A DNA stretch of 64,000 bases from the NCBI RefSeq assembly GCF_029846715.1, contig NZ_JARVWW010000023.1, positions 62,001-126,000 on the forward strand, written 5' to 3'. The translations under genes were made by a program, and so were the position numbers. The notes beneath the pieces were generated by a model. That model ran no database searches. It worked only from the letters and a program-made list of their open reading frames with translations, and was not told where the DNA came from. Each line of letters begins with the position of its first letter. The stretch's first letter is position 1. Positions 36,314-45,518 of the stretch are shown piece by piece. Source of the stretch: Bradyrhizobium nivariense. Lineage in GTDB: Bacteria > Pseudomonadota > Alphaproteobacteria > Rhizobiales > Xanthobacteraceae.

Positions 36314-37504
36314 TTACGCGCTCTTGTTCTGCCGCATCAGGTCGGCAAAACGCTGGAACAGATAGTGCGAGTCGCGCGGACCCGGTGAGGCCTCGGGATG
36401 GTACTGCACCGAGAACACCGGTTTGCCGTCGAGCTGGATGCCGCAATTCGAGCCATCGAACAGCGAGATGTGGGTCTGGGTCGCGCCCGTCGGCAGGGTG
36501 TTCTCGTCCACGGCAAAGCCGTGGTTCATTGAGGTGATCTCGACCTTGCCGGTGGTCTCGTCCTTCACGGGGTGGTTGGCGCCGTGATGGCCCTGATGCA
36601 TCTTCCTCGTCTTGGCGCCGACGGCGAGGCCGAGCATCTGATGACCGAGGCAAATTCCGAACGTCGGCGTGCCCGACTTGATGACGTCCTGGATCACAGG
36701 CACGGCATATTTGCCGGTCGCGGCCGGATCGCCGGGACCGTTCGACAGGAATACGCCGTCCGGCTTCATCGCCAGGATGTCCTCGGATGACGTCGTTGCC
36801 GGCACCACCGTCACCTTGCAGCCGACGCCGGCGAGCAGGCGCAGGATGTTGCGCTTGATGCCGTAGTCGATGGCGACCACGTTGAACTCAGGCTTGTCCT
36901 GCCGGCCAAAGCCCTTGTCCCACAGCCACGGTGTCTCGTCCCAGGTGAAGCGCTGGCCGGAGGTGACCATCGGCACGAGGTCCATGCCCTCGAGGCCCGG
37001 CCATTCGCGCGCTTCTTCCTTCATGCCGTGCAGATCGAACTCGCCATTCCTGGCGTGCGCGATCACCGCGTTGGGCATGCCCTTGCTGCGGATCAGCGCG
37101 GTCAGCGCCCGGGTGTCGATGCCGGAGAGGCCGATGATGCCACGCGCCTTCAGCCACTGGTCGAGATGCTTGGTGGCGCGGTAGTTCGAGGGATCGGTGA
37201 TGGCGGTGCGCAGGATCACGCCGCGCGCGCCGGGCGTCGCGGCCATGTTCACCGTCTCGATGTCGTCCTCGTTGGTGCCGACATTGCCGATATGCGGAAA
37301 CGTGAAGGTGATGAGCTGGCCGGCATAGGAGGGATCGGTGAGGATCTCCTCATAGCCGGTCATCGCGGTGTTGAAGCAGACCTCACCGACGGCGTGGCCT
37401 TCGGCGCCGAGGCCAAAGCCTTCGAGCACCGTGCCGTCGGCAAGCACCAACAGCGCGGTCGGTTTGTGGTCCGGCCAGGCGGTATCGTTGTCATGTTGTG
37501 TCAT
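36314..37504 (-). CDS. carA: Carbamoyl-phosphate synthase small subunit
   Basis: 396 residues. The N-terminal CarA domain (PTALLVLADGTVLEGFG and EVCFNTAMTGYEEILTDPSY) is followed by a class I glutamine amidotransferase. Its catalytic Cys lies in TFGICLGHQMLGLA and the His/Glu pair in VQYHPEASPGPRDS. It supplies ammonia from glutamine to CarB. It is on the same strand as carB but not adjacent. Confidence 0.98.
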   Translation of the reverse strand: MTQHDNDTAWPDHKPTALLVLADGTVLEGFGLGAEGHAVGEVCFNTAMTGYEEILTDPSYAGQLITFTFPHIGNVGTNEDDIETVNMAATPGARGVILRTAITDPSNYRATKHLDQWLKARGIIGLSGIDTRALTALIRSKGMPNAVIAHARNGEFDLHGMKEEAREWPGLEGMDLVPMVTSGQRFTWDETPWLWDKGFGRQDKPEFNVVAIDYGIKRNILRLLAGVGCKVTVVPATTSSEDILAMKPDGVFLSNGPGDPAATGKYAVPVIQDVIKSGTPTFGICLGHQMLGLAVGAKTRKMHQGHHGANHPVKDETTGKVEITSMNHGFAVDENTLPTGATQTHISLFDGSNCGIQLDGKPVFSVQYHPEASPGPRDSHYLFQRFADLMRQNKSA

Positions 37505-37650
37505 GAGCCCGGTTCATAGTCTTCGCGGACGCCGGCGTCAAAGCGGAGATGCGCCGATTCACATGCGTTTTTGCATATTTGACAGGTCTCCTTGGGCCCT
37601 TAAGCTTGGCGGCATAATTTCCGGCAAATTCCGGGGCTTGGGAGGCAATA

Positions 37651-38379
37651 ATGGACCAGACGATCCCGATTCTGCTGGTTCCGGGATTGGCCTCCTCGGC
37701 CCGGATCTATGCGCCGGTCATCCCGTCGCTCTAGCGGTTCGGCCCGGTGATGGTCGCCAACCATATTCGCGACGACAGCATGGCCGCGATCGCCCGGCGG
37801 GTGCTGGGCGAGGCGCCGCCGCGCTTCGCGCTCGCCGGCCATTCCATGGGCGGCTACATCGCGCTCGAGATCATGCGCCAGGCGCCTGAGCGGGTGGCCA
37901 AGCTCGCGCTGATCAACACCCAGGCCCGGCCCGACACGCCGGAGGCGACCGCGCGTCGCCGCGGGCTGATGGAGCGGGCCAAGCGCGGCGAGCTGCGTGC
38001 CGCGCGTGAAGAAATGTTTCCCGAACTGGTGCATCCCTCGCGTCGCGACGATGCCGTCCTTCGCCAACTCGTACATGAGCAGGGCGAGGACGTCGGCGTC
38101 GAAGGCTATCTGCGGCAGCAGACTGCGATCATCGCGCGGGTGGATTCGCGGCCGACGCTTGCGACGATCAAATGCCCGACGCTGGTGCTGACCGGCGATG
38201 CGGACAACACGATTCCCAACGCGTTCTCGAAGGAGATGGCGGCGGGCATTGCCGGTGCGAAGCTCGTCGTTTTGGAGAATTGCGGGCATCTGCCGCAGCC
38301 GGAGCAGCCCGAGGCGACGATGCGGGCGCTGGTCGAATGGCTGGGAACTCCGGTTGTCTCAGGGCCACGAACGGCCTAG
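37651..38379 (+). pseudogene. Alpha/beta hydrolase with in-frame stop codon
   Basis: The natural start at 37651 has GGGAGG upstream and reads MDQTIPILLVPGLASSARIY, then APVIPSL and a TAG at 37732-37734. The frame continues without a shift as RFGPVMVANHIRDDSMA, includes the nucleophile motif FALAGHSMGGYIALEI and the late Asp/His regions (VLTGDADNTIPN, NCGHLPQPEQPE). The stop most likely replaced a Trp codon (TGG). A restart at 37747-37750 would lose the first strands and the oxyanion-hole loop, so activity is doubtful. A sequencing error is possible. Confidence 0.85.
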
Positions 38380-38412
38380 ATCAGGCGTCGGATATTCGAA
38401 GGGATCACGATC

Positions 38413-38868
38413 ATGCTGCGCGACGACATCAACAATGCGGTCAAGGAGGCCATGAAGGCCAAGAACGAGCGCAAGCTGTCCACGCTGCGCATGGTCAATT
38501 CGACCATCAAGAACGCCGACATCGAGGCGCGCGGCAACGGCAAGCCGCCGCTGTCGGATGCGGACCTGCTCGGCGTGTTTCAGAAGATGATCAAGCAGCG
38601 CCAGGAATCGGTCGAGCTTTACGAGAAGGGCGGCCGTGCCGAGCTCGCCGCACAGGAGCGCGAGGAGATCGCGGTGATCTCGGCCTATCTGCCGAAGCAG
38701 ATGTCGGACGACGACGTGAAGAAGGCGATCTCGGACGCCATCGCCGAGACCGGCGCGGCCGGCATGAAGGACATGGGCAAGGTGATCGCCGTGTTGAAGA
38801 CGAAGTACGCCGGCCAGATGGATTTCGGCAAGGCCAGCGGTTTGGTGAAGGCCGCGCTGACGGGCTGA
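38413..38868 (+). CDS. GatB/YqeY domain protein
   Basis: 151 residues, the usual YqeY length. It begins MLRDDINNAVKEAMKAKNER and shows KLSTLRMVNSTIKNADIEAR, then QEREEIAVISAYLPKQMSDD. The C-terminal helical part is related to the tail of GatB and may bind tRNA. In many genomes it precedes dnaG and rpoD; here those genes are 16 kb downstream. AAGGGA precedes the ATG. Confidence 0.93.
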   Translation: MLRDDINNAVKEAMKAKNERKLSTLRMVNSTIKNADIEARGNGKPPLSDADLLGVFQKMIKQRQESVELYEKGGRAELAAQEREEIAVISAYLPKQMSDDDVKKAISDAIAETGAAGMKDMGKVIAVLKTKYAGQMDFGKASGLVKAALTG

Positions 38869-38871
38869 GCC

Positions 38872-38909
38872 GTCATTCCGGGCTCGCGCTTCGCGCGCCC
38901 CGGAATGAC
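38872..38909. repeat. Hairpin repeat between yqeY-like gene and epoxide hydrolase gene
   Basis: GTCATTCCGG and CCGGAATGAC form the outer stem with an inner CGCGC/GCGCG stem. No T run follows, so it is more likely a dispersed palindromic repeat than an intrinsic terminator. Confidence 0.7.
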
Positions 38910-38932
38910 AAAAGAAACTCGGGAGGCAACCG

Positions 38933-40072
38933 ATGGCCGGCGCCATCAAACCGTTCCGCATCGCCATCAGCGACGACATCCTCACCGACCTCAAGTCGCG
39001 CCTCGCCCGCACGCGCTGGTCGGAGGCGGAGCTGGTCGACGACTGGAGCCAGGGTGCGCCGCTGACATGGATCCAGGAGATCTGCGGCTATTGGGCTGAT
39101 GGCTACGACTGGCGTGCGCGCGAGACCAAGCTCAATCGCTTCGAGCAGTTCACCACCGAGATTGACGGGCTCGACATCCACTTCCTGCATGTGCGCTCGA
39201 AGGAGCCGTCGGCGCTGCCGCTGATCATCACCCATGGCTGGCCCGGCTCGATCGTCGAATTCCAGAAGGTGATCGCGCCGCTGGTCGATCCTGTGGCGCA
39301 TGGCGGCAATCCCGCAGACGCGTTTCACATTGTCTGTCCGTCGTTGCCGGGCTTTGGTTTCTCCGGCAAGCCGAAGACCACCGGCTGGGGAGTCGATCGC
39401 ATCGCCGCGACCTGGGCCAAGCTGATGGACCGGCTCGGCTATATCAGTTACGGCGCGCAGGGCGGCGACTGGGGTTCGGCGGTGACGACCTCGCTCGGCA
39501 TGCAGGACGGCGAGCATTGCGCCGGCATTCACGTCACGCTCGCCTTCAACGCAGCGCCGAAGGTCGAGGGCGAACCGACGGCGGAGGAGAAGCGGGCGCT
39601 CGCCGGCCTCAAGCACTACGTCGACCTCGACTCCGGCTATTCGAAGCAGCAATCGACGCGGCCCCAGACACTCGGCTACGGCCTGACGGATTCCCCGAGC
39701 GGGCAGGCGGCCTGGATTCTGGAAAAGCTCTGGGCCTGGACCGATTGCAACGGTCATCCCGAGAACATCTTCACCAAGGACGAGCTGCTCGACAATGTCA
39801 TGCTCTATTGGGCGACAGAGACGGCGACCTCGTCTGCGCGGCTTTACTGGGAAAGTTTTGGCAAGCGCCGGACCACGCCGGTCGTGAAGGTGCCGACCGG
39901 CGTCGCCGTGTTCCCCAGGGAGATCATTACGCCGGTGCGGCGCTGGATGGAGCCGAACTTCCACAACATCACGCACTGGAGCGAAATGGAGAAGGGTGGC
40001 CATTTCGCTGCGTTCGAGCAGCCGGAGCTGTATGTCGGCGAGGTTAGAAAATTCTTCCGGACGGTGCGGTAG
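38933..40072 (+). CDS. Epoxide hydrolase, microsomal type
   Basis: 379 residues from MAGAIKPFRIAISDDILTDL with GGGAGG upstream. The N-terminal EHN domain (LKSRLARTRWSEAELVDDW) is followed by an alpha/beta hydrolase fold. The oxyanion loop is ITHGWPGSIVEF, the nucleophile Asp is in YGAQGGDWGSAVTT and the catalytic His in EKGGHFAAFEQPELY. It opens epoxides to diols via an ester intermediate. Physiological substrate unknown. Confidence 0.92.
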   Translation: MAGAIKPFRIAISDDILTDLKSRLARTRWSEAELVDDWSQGAPLTWIQEICGYWADGYDWRARETKLNRFEQFTTEIDGLDIHFLHVRSKEPSALPLIITHGWPGSIVEFQKVIAPLVDPVAHGGNPADAFHIVCPSLPGFGFSGKPKTTGWGVDRIAATWAKLMDRLGYISYGAQGGDWGSAVTTSLGMQDGEHCAGIHVTLAFNAAPKVEGEPTAEEKRALAGLKHYVDLDSGYSKQQSTRPQTLGYGLTDSPSGQAAWILEKLWAWTDCNGHPENIFTKDELLDNVMLYWATETATSSARLYWESFGKRRTTPVVKVPTGVAVFPREIITPVRRWMEPNFHNITHWSEMEKGGHFAAFEQPELYVGEVRKFFRTVR

Positions 40073-40091
40073 CCACGCACTCTGCCGTCGT

Positions 40092-40171
40092 GCCCGGGCT
40101 TGTTCCGGCCATCCACGCGCTTAGACTAGGCGCAAGAAGCAAGTGCGTGGATGGCCGGAACAAGCCCGGGC
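40092..40171. repeat. Long perfect inverted repeat
   Basis: 27-bp arms (GCCCGGGCTTGTTCCGGCCA... at 40092-40118 and its exact reverse complement at 40145-40171) separated by 26 bases. It lies in the 5' leader of the acyl-CoA synthetase gene and would form a very stable hairpin. Confidence 0.9.
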
Positions 40172-40202
40172 CTGACGCCGAGACCGTGGAAACGCCCCAG
40201 CC

Positions 40203-41813
40203 ATGCTCACCGAAGCCGCAACCTACGACGAGCTCTATCGCAACTTCCGCTGGGACATCCCGGCGCGCTTCAACATGGCGGAGGCCTGCTGCGATCGCCA
40301 TGCCGACGGCACCGGCCGCCTGGCGCTGGTCTATGTCGACGAGCACGGCGCCACCACGCGCATATCCTTCGACGAGGTTGCGGAGATGTCGCGCCGCTTC
40401 GCCAACGTGCTGAAGGCGGATGGGCTTGCCCGCGGCGACCGCGTCGCGGTGTTCCTGTCGCAATCGCTGGAGCTGCCGATCGCGCATCTCGCCGCGTTTC
40501 GCTCCGGAATGATCTCGATCCCGTTGTTCGCATTGTTCGGTGAGGACGCGCTGGAATTCCGTTTGTCGAATTCGCAAGCAAGGGCGATCGTCACGGACGA
40601 AGCCGGCTGGGAGAAGCTCACAAAGGTTCGCGATCGGTTACCCTACCTGCAAGACATCTATGTCACGAGCGGCGCCGTCCACGCCGGTGCCAAGCCGTTC
40701 TGGCCGGCGATCGAAACCGCCTCCGAGGAATTTGCGACCGTGGAAACTTCCGCCGACGATCCCGCGCTGATCATCTACACCTCGGGCACGACGGGCAATC
40801 CGAAGGGCGCGCTGCATGCGCATCGCGTCGTGCTCGGCCATCTCCCCAATGTCGAGATGTGCCACAACTTCCTGCCGCGCCCCGGCGATCTCATGTGGAC
40901 GCCGGCCGACTGGGCCTGGATCGGCGGCCTCGTCAACGGCCTGCTCGCGTTCTGGTATCACGGCATTCCCCTGGTCGGCCACCGCGCGCGAAAATTCGAG
41001 CCGCAGGCCGCGATGCAGATGATGGCCGATCTCGGCGTGCGCAATGTCTTCCTGCCGCCGACCGCGCTGAAGCTGATGCGGCAGGCCGGCGTGACGCATT
41101 CCGGCGTCAAGCTGCGCAGCATCTTTACCGGCGGCGAATCTCTCGGCGGCGAGCTGCTCGGCTGGGTGCGCGAGACTTTCGGCGTCGACGCGCATGAGGT
41201 GTTTGGCCAGACCGAATGCAATCTCGTGATCGGCAGCAACGCGAATCTGTTTCCGATCCGTCCGGGCGCGATGGGCAAGGCGACGCCGGGTTTCGACGTT
41301 CGCATCGTCAACGACAAAGGCGAGGAGCAGCCGAGGGGACAGCGCGGCATCATCGGCGTGCGCCAGCCCTGTCCGTGCACGATGCTCGAATACTGGCGCA
41401 ATCCGGACGCCACGGCGAAAAAATATGCCGGCGAGTTCCTGCTCACCGGCGATCTCGGCGTGCAGGATGAGGACGGCTATTTCTGGTACGTCAGCCGCGA
41501 GGACGACGTCATCACCACCGCAGGCTATCGGGTCGGCCCGTCCGAGATCGAGCACACGCTGATGAAGCACCCGGCGGTGGCGATGGCCGCGGTGGTCGGC
41601 ATCCCCGATCCGATCCGCACCGAATCGATCAAGGCCTGGATCGTGCTGCGTCCCGGCTTTGCCGCAAGCGACACGCTCGCGCGCGAGATCCAGGAGTTCG
41701 TCAAGGTGCAGCTCGCTGCTCACGAATACCCACGCTTCGTGGAGTTCGCGGAGACATTGCCAATGACCGCCACCGGAAAGGTGCTGCGGCGCGAGCTGCG
41801 GGCGCGGGGTTAG
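40203..41813 (+). CDS. AMP-dependent acyl-CoA synthetase
   Basis: 536 residues of the ANL superfamily. The P-loop-like motif is LIIYTSGTTGNPKGALHAHR; A5-like region is HEVFGQTECNLVIGSNAN and the hinge/A8 region includes YVSREDDVITTAGYRVGPSE. The C-terminal Lys for adenylation is in LPMTATGKVLRRELRARG. The profile fits acetyl/medium-chain acyl-CoA synthetases. It is followed nine bases later by a MarR gene on the same strand, so they form an operon. Confidence 0.9.
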   Translation: MLTEAATYDELYRNFRWDIPARFNMAEACCDRHADGTGRLALVYVDEHGATTRISFDEVAEMSRRFANVLKADGLARGDRVAVFLSQSLELPIAHLAAFRSGMISIPLFALFGEDALEFRLSNSQARAIVTDEAGWEKLTKVRDRLPYLQDIYVTSGAVHAGAKPFWPAIETASEEFATVETSADDPALIIYTSGTTGNPKGALHAHRVVLGHLPNVEMCHNFLPRPGDLMWTPADWAWIGGLVNGLLAFWYHGIPLVGHRARKFEPQAAMQMMADLGVRNVFLPPTALKLMRQAGVTHSGVKLRSIFTGGESLGGELLGWVRETFGVDAHEVFGQTECNLVIGSNANLFPIRPGAMGKATPGFDVRIVNDKGEEQPRGQRGIIGVRQPCPCTMLEYWRNPDATAKKYAGEFLLTGDLGVQDEDGYFWYVSREDDVITTAGYRVGPSEIEHTLMKHPAVAMAAVVGIPDPIRTESIKAWIVLRPGFAASDTLAREIQEFVKVQLAAHEYPRFVEFAETLPMTATGKVLRRELRARG

Positions 41814-41822
41814 CTTCCTACA

Positions 41823-42290
41823 ATGGCAAAGACGTCTCAAGCCGCGGGGCTTCACCGCGCCTCACTTGCGAAGCTGCACGATCTCGATGCAGCGCTGGAG
41901 CTCATGTATTACGGCTGGCGCGGCATGACACGCGAGGCCGACGCGTTTCTTGCGAAGCAGGGTCTGTCGCGCCCGCACCATCGTATCCTCTACGTGGTGG
42001 CGCGCCGGCCCGATATCGCGATCGGCTCGCTGATCGAGATCCTCGGCATTTCCAAGCAGGCCCTGAACCGGCCGCTCAATTTGTTGCTGGAACGCAAGCT
42101 CCTGACGTCGAGGCGCTCGCCCGAGCAGCATCGCTCGAAGCTGCTGCGCCTGACGGCCGCGGGGCAGCGCATCGAGCAGCGTGCATCGGACCACGAGCGC
42201 AAGGTCCTGCGCGCGGCGTTCGATCGCGTCGGAGCGCCAGGTGCGGCTGGGTGGATGGGCGTCATGGAGGCGATTGCCGATACCAACTGA
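41823..42290 (+). CDS. MarR family transcriptional regulator
   Basis: 155 residues. The winged HTH includes GLSRPHHRILYVVARRPDIA, then GSLIEILGISKQALNRPLNL as the recognition helix and a wing RRSPEQHRSKLLRLTAAGQR. It likely regulates the acyl-CoA synthetase gene immediately upstream, possibly sensing an aromatic or acyl-CoA ligand, as MarR proteins beside CoA ligases often do. Confidence 0.88.
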   Translation: MAKTSQAAGLHRASLAKLHDLDAALELMYYGWRGMTREADAFLAKQGLSRPHHRILYVVARRPDIAIGSLIEILGISKQALNRPLNLLLERKLLTSRRSPEQHRSKLLRLTAAGQRIEQRASDHERKVLRAAFDRVGAPGAAGWMGVMEAIADTN

Positions 42291-42371
42291 CAATTCCTGA
42301 AGTCAACATGGTTGACATGATGGGCGGGCTTTGCCACTTTCCGGACCAACGAGCCGGGGGAGGGCTCCGCC

Positions 42372-42740
42372 ATGAGCGGACAGAAAATGAATCGCGCGGC
42401 CGCCGAACGCTTTGTCGCGGCATGGTGCGCGAACTGGTGCAGGGTCGATATCGATGCGGTCGTCGCGCATTTTGCCGACGACGCGGAGATGCGCAGCCCT
42501 CTGGCTCTGACGCTGACCGGTTCTCCTGTCGTCACCGGCGCCGACAACATCCGCGCCTACTGGCGGAGAGCCTACGGCCACGTCGAAAGCGCCGACCTGA
42601 AGATCCTGAGCTGGAGCTGGGACGACACGATCGCGCGACTGACGGTGTGGTGGCAATTGGGCGATACACGCGCCAGCGAGTTCATGGATTTTGACGATGC
42701 GGGCCGCGTGGCGCGCAGCGAAGCCTTTTACGGAAAATAG
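42372..42740 (+). CDS. SnoaL-like / NTF2-fold protein
   Basis: 122 residues. The cone-shaped NTF2 fold is suggested by AAERFVAAWCANWCRVDIDA, VVAHFADDAEMRSPLAL and the late strands ARLTVWWQLGDTRASEFMDF. The family includes isomerases, hydrolases and binding proteins; nothing specific is visible. It ends two bases before the membrane-protein gene and probably shares its transcript. Confidence 0.82.
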   Translation: MSGQKMNRAAAERFVAAWCANWCRVDIDAVVAHFADDAEMRSPLALTLTGSPVVTGADNIRAYWRRAYGHVESADLKILSWSWDDTIARLTVWWQLGDTRASEFMDFDDAGRVARSEAFYGK

Positions 42741-42742
42741 CG

Positions 42743-43186
42743 ATGCGCCTTTCGGATATCGTCCTGTTCCTCAACGCGCTCTGGTTCGGCGGCGCCTTCT
42801 TCCAGTTCAGCATTGCCCAGCGCAATACGCTGAAGATTCTCGTGCCACGCGAAGAGCGCGCCAATCCGATCGCGCCGACATTGTCAGCCAGCGTGGCATT
42901 CCTCGGCGGCATCAATCTGCCGATCGGCCTTCTCTCGCTGTATCTTTTGGCCGCTCGTCCGGTTTTCTTCCAGCCGGTCGAAGCGCAGTTGGTGCTGTTC
43001 CTGTTCTTTGCCGCCTGCCACTTCAGCCAGTTCGCCTACAACCTTCCGGTCCTGATGCGCGGAGGACGCGTCGGAGTGGCTTACTGGCCCGTGTTGAAGG
43101 GCCCGATGCTCAGGATATTCGTCATCGACGCGGCCCTGTTCGTGGCCAATCTTGGTGCGGCGCTTCTCCTCGCGTCGCGTTCCTGA
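42743..43186 (+). CDS. Integral membrane protein of unknown function
   Basis: 147 residues with four hydrophobic segments (DIVLFLNALWFGGAFFQFSI, SVAFLGGINLPIGLLSLYLL, AQLVLFLFFAACHFSQFAYN, and a C-terminal helix LFVANLGAALLLAS). The start codon is two bases after the previous stop, so translation is probably coupled. No family recognised with confidence. It ends directly against a response-regulator remnant on the other strand. Confidence 0.72.
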   Translation: MRLSDIVLFLNALWFGGAFFQFSIAQRNTLKILVPREERANPIAPTLSASVAFLGGINLPIGLLSLYLLAARPVFFQPVEAQLVLFLFFAACHFSQFAYNLPVLMRGGRVGVAYWPVLKGPMLRIFVIDAALFVANLGAALLLASRS

Positions 43187-43590
43187 CTATCGCGACGGCG
43201 CCGACAGGGCTGACCGCAGCGTCGCGGCGAGGTCTCGCCGCCGGAACGGCTTGGATGCGGGCGTCGCCGACCCCGTCGGGCGCCTTGACCGGATTTTGGC
43301 TGTAGCCGGAGGTGAAGAGCACCTTGAGCCGGGGCCGCAACCGGATTGCCTGCCTGGCGAGCTCTGGCCCGAACATGCCGCCGAGCATCACGACGTCGGT
43401 GAACAGCAGGTCGATGTCTCCGGACTGGCGCAACAAGTCGAGCGCCGCCGGGCCGCTCGCCGCCGTGATGACGCGGTAGCCGAGCGTCTTCAACTCGTTT
43501 TCAACATAGGTCCGAACCATGTCGTCGTCCTCGACGACGAGAATGGTCTCGCGTCCTTGGCGCGTGACGTTCCCTTCGCCGCGAGCGCGG
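43187..43590 (-). pseudogene. Receiver-domain remnant of a hybrid histidine kinase
   Basis: The minus strand encodes RETILVVEDDDMVRTYVENE, DIDLLFTDVVMLGGMFGPEL (phospho-acceptor Asp in TDV) and LKVLFTSGYSQNPVKAPDG. The expected end SKPFRRRDLAATLRSALSA is present only after a frameshift near 43255, with a stop at 43187. Upstream of the receiver the homology ends abruptly near 43590, so the kinase part is lost. Such receivers usually follow HATPase domains in rhizobial hybrid kinases. Confidence 0.8.
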
Positions 43591-44089
43591 CGAGCCGATC
43601 TCCCTCGGCGCGATCTGGTCGGCAGTGTGCGCGCGCAGCGAGATCGGCTGGATGGCCTTCGTCACGCTGTTCGTGTTCGTGGTCTGGATGTACCAGGTGC
43701 GGCTTCTGATCGCGCTGCTGCTCGGCCTGCATGCCTCGTTCTCGAGCCTTCAGGAATTCATGACGGTGGTGCTGACCACGAACGAGGGCTTGCTGTTCCT
43801 CGGCATCGGCAACGCGGTCGGTGCCGTGCTGTCGCTGATCCTGTTCTCGCTGACCGTGGTGTCGTTTCCGCTGCTGCTCGACCGCGAGGTCGATTTCGTC
43901 ACGGCGATGGTCACGAGTGTACGCGCGGTGGTGACGAGCCCGCTGCCGATGATCTCGTGGGCCGCCGTCATCGTGATGCTGCTGATCGTTTCGGCGCTGC
44001 CGTATTTCCTGGGCCTGGTGGTGACGCTGCCCGTGCTCGGGCATGCAACCTGGCATCTTTATCGGCGGATCGTGGTGCCGGTGACGTAA
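43575..44089 (+). pseudogene. DUF2189 membrane protein, 5'-truncated remnant
   Basis: The C-terminal half of a DUF2189-type integral membrane protein is visible: SLRRERGEPISLGAIWSAVC, then four hydrophobic segments including FLGIGNAVGAVLSLILFSLT and LDREVDFVTAMVTSVRAVVT. An in-frame stop lies just upstream and no start codon with a ribosome site is present before a GTG at 43625. The left edge coincides with the broken edge of the receiver remnant on the opposite strand. Confidence 0.75.
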
Positions 44090-44116
44090 CAGGGAGCCGG
44101 ACGCAACGGCAGCGAG

Positions 44117-44308
44117 CTATTCGCCCGTTGCCAGGCGGCGAGCGCCGGATGAGGTCAGTTCGAGTTCGCCGAGGCGCCTGATCGCATAACCCAGGCTGGT
44201 CAGGCGCTCGCCGTGCGCCTGCGGAATTTCGCCTTGCGCCTTGCCCTTGCCGACCTCGGCCAATGAGGCAAATTCATCGGCGCTGAGGGCAGCGCTGCTG
44301 TCGGTCAT
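44117..44308 (-). CDS. Small conserved hypothetical protein, 63 aa
   Basis: MTDSSAALSADEFASLAEVG followed by KGKAQGEIPQAHGERLTSLG and ending SSGARRLATGE; a compact helical domain resembling half of a winged helix. Its ATG overlaps the stop of the transglutaminase-like gene by one base, so the two are translationally coupled. Similar short proteins are frequent in Bradyrhizobium, from memory. Confidence 0.7.
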   Translation of the reverse strand: MTDSSAALSADEFASLAEVGKGKAQGEIPQAHGERLTSLGYAIRRLGELELTSSGARRLATGE

Positions 44309-45114
44309 CAGGCGACCTCGTCGGTCCATACCTTGAAATTGAGCAGGGTATTGGGACCGAAGGTCTGGGTGATCGGGACGTCCGCGGCATCGCGTCCTTG
44401 TGCGATCAGCACGCGGCCGATCCGCGGCGTGTTGTTGCGAGGATCGAACATGTGCCAGCTTCCACCGAGATAAGCCTCGAACCAGCCGGCGAAATCTCCT
44501 GCAGGCCACGGCTGCGGCGTGCCGATGTCGCTGAGATAGCCGGTGCAGTAGCGCGCCGGGATGTTCATGCAGCGGCAGAACGCGACGGCGAGATGGGCAT
44601 AGTCGCGGCACACGCCCGTGCCTTCGTCGTAGGCTTCCCAGGCTGTCTTGGTCGCACGCGCGTGCTCATGGCCGAACGTGATGCGGCGATGAACAAAATC
44701 GCAGATGGCCTGCACCCGCGCCCAGCCCGGCGGCGTGTGCTCGAACAATTTCCATGCGATATCCGACAGGCGATCGGTCTCGCAGTAGCGACTGCCGAGC
44801 AGATAGACCAGCGTGTCAGCCGGCAGCGCTTCGACGGCATGCTGAAACGCGTTCGGAAACACCGGGTCGGGCAGGCCGCTGTCGCTCACGACGCCGTCGG
44901 CGGCGAGGCGAAAGGCGCCGGCCGGCGCCACGATGCGGCTGCACCAATTGCCGAAGAGGTCGCGATAGGGACTGATCGCCACCGAGGGTCTGGTGGTCAG
45001 CAGGTCGGGCACGATGACATCGGAGGCGCGCGTGAAATGCGTGCCCAACACCATGAGCATAGGCGTGGGCTGCGGGAATTCGTACAGCATCTCAAACCCG
45101 ACGCGGAGCTTCAT
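44308..45114 (-). CDS. Transglutaminase-like (cysteine protease fold) protein
   Basis: 268 residues. An N-terminal beta region (KLRVGFEMLYEFPQPTPMLM) precedes the transglutaminase-like core. The catalytic triad regions are GTGVCRDYAHLAVAFCR (Cys), the WFEAYLGGSWHMFDPRNN stretch (Asp, with His replaced or shifted in the W-F-E-A-Y strand) and NIPARYCTGYLSD. The usual H-A-W motif reads GWFEAY here, so the catalytic His is not where expected; a related sequence at 51729 has the standard THAW. Possible protease or amidase; function unproven. Confidence 0.82.
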   Translation of the reverse strand: MKLRVGFEMLYEFPQPTPMLMVLGTHFTRASDVIVPDLLTTRPSVAISPYRDLFGNWCSRIVAPAGAFRLAADGVVSDSGLPDPVFPNAFQHAVEALPADTLVYLLGSRYCETDRLSDIAWKLFEHTPPGWARVQAICDFVHRRITFGHEHARATKTAWEAYDEGTGVCRDYAHLAVAFCRCMNIPARYCTGYLSDIGTPQPWPAGDFAGWFEAYLGGSWHMFDPRNNTPRIGRVLIAQGRDAADVPITQTFGPNTLLNFKVWTDEVA

Positions 45115-45518
45115 ACGATTTTCCCTTGGCTAAGCTCCCAACATGGCTACGAAGCGGTCGAACACAAGGCTTCGACGGCTTATTCGACCGAAAGCGGCAT
45201 TTGGCGCTTCAAAAGCGCGGCACGGGCGAGAAACCGATAGCTAATTGCAGCGATTGCGCGCACGGTGCGGGAATGTCGGAAAGATCCGTCGTCTCCGCGC
45301 ATACGCAGCGCCACGACTATTCGCGCGCGACATGAAGCGCCTCATTCTCTCGCACCGGCGGAGTCGACTCGTCGCGACGTCGTAACAGCGGTCGTTGCGC
45401 ACGGTGCCCGTTCCAGCGGGCGAGTTGGACGCGGCAGGCTCGTGCCGCGGACGCCTGAAGATTCCTCAGATTCCTCCGCGATTCGATTATGAGATCGAAC
45501 GCCAACCGAAAGCACCTG
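45115..45518. other. Gene-poor stretch
   Basis: 404 bases between the transglutaminase-like gene and a small hypothetical gene. No supported gene or repeat was recognised. It should contain the leftward promoter of the transglutaminase-like operon. Confidence 0.4.
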
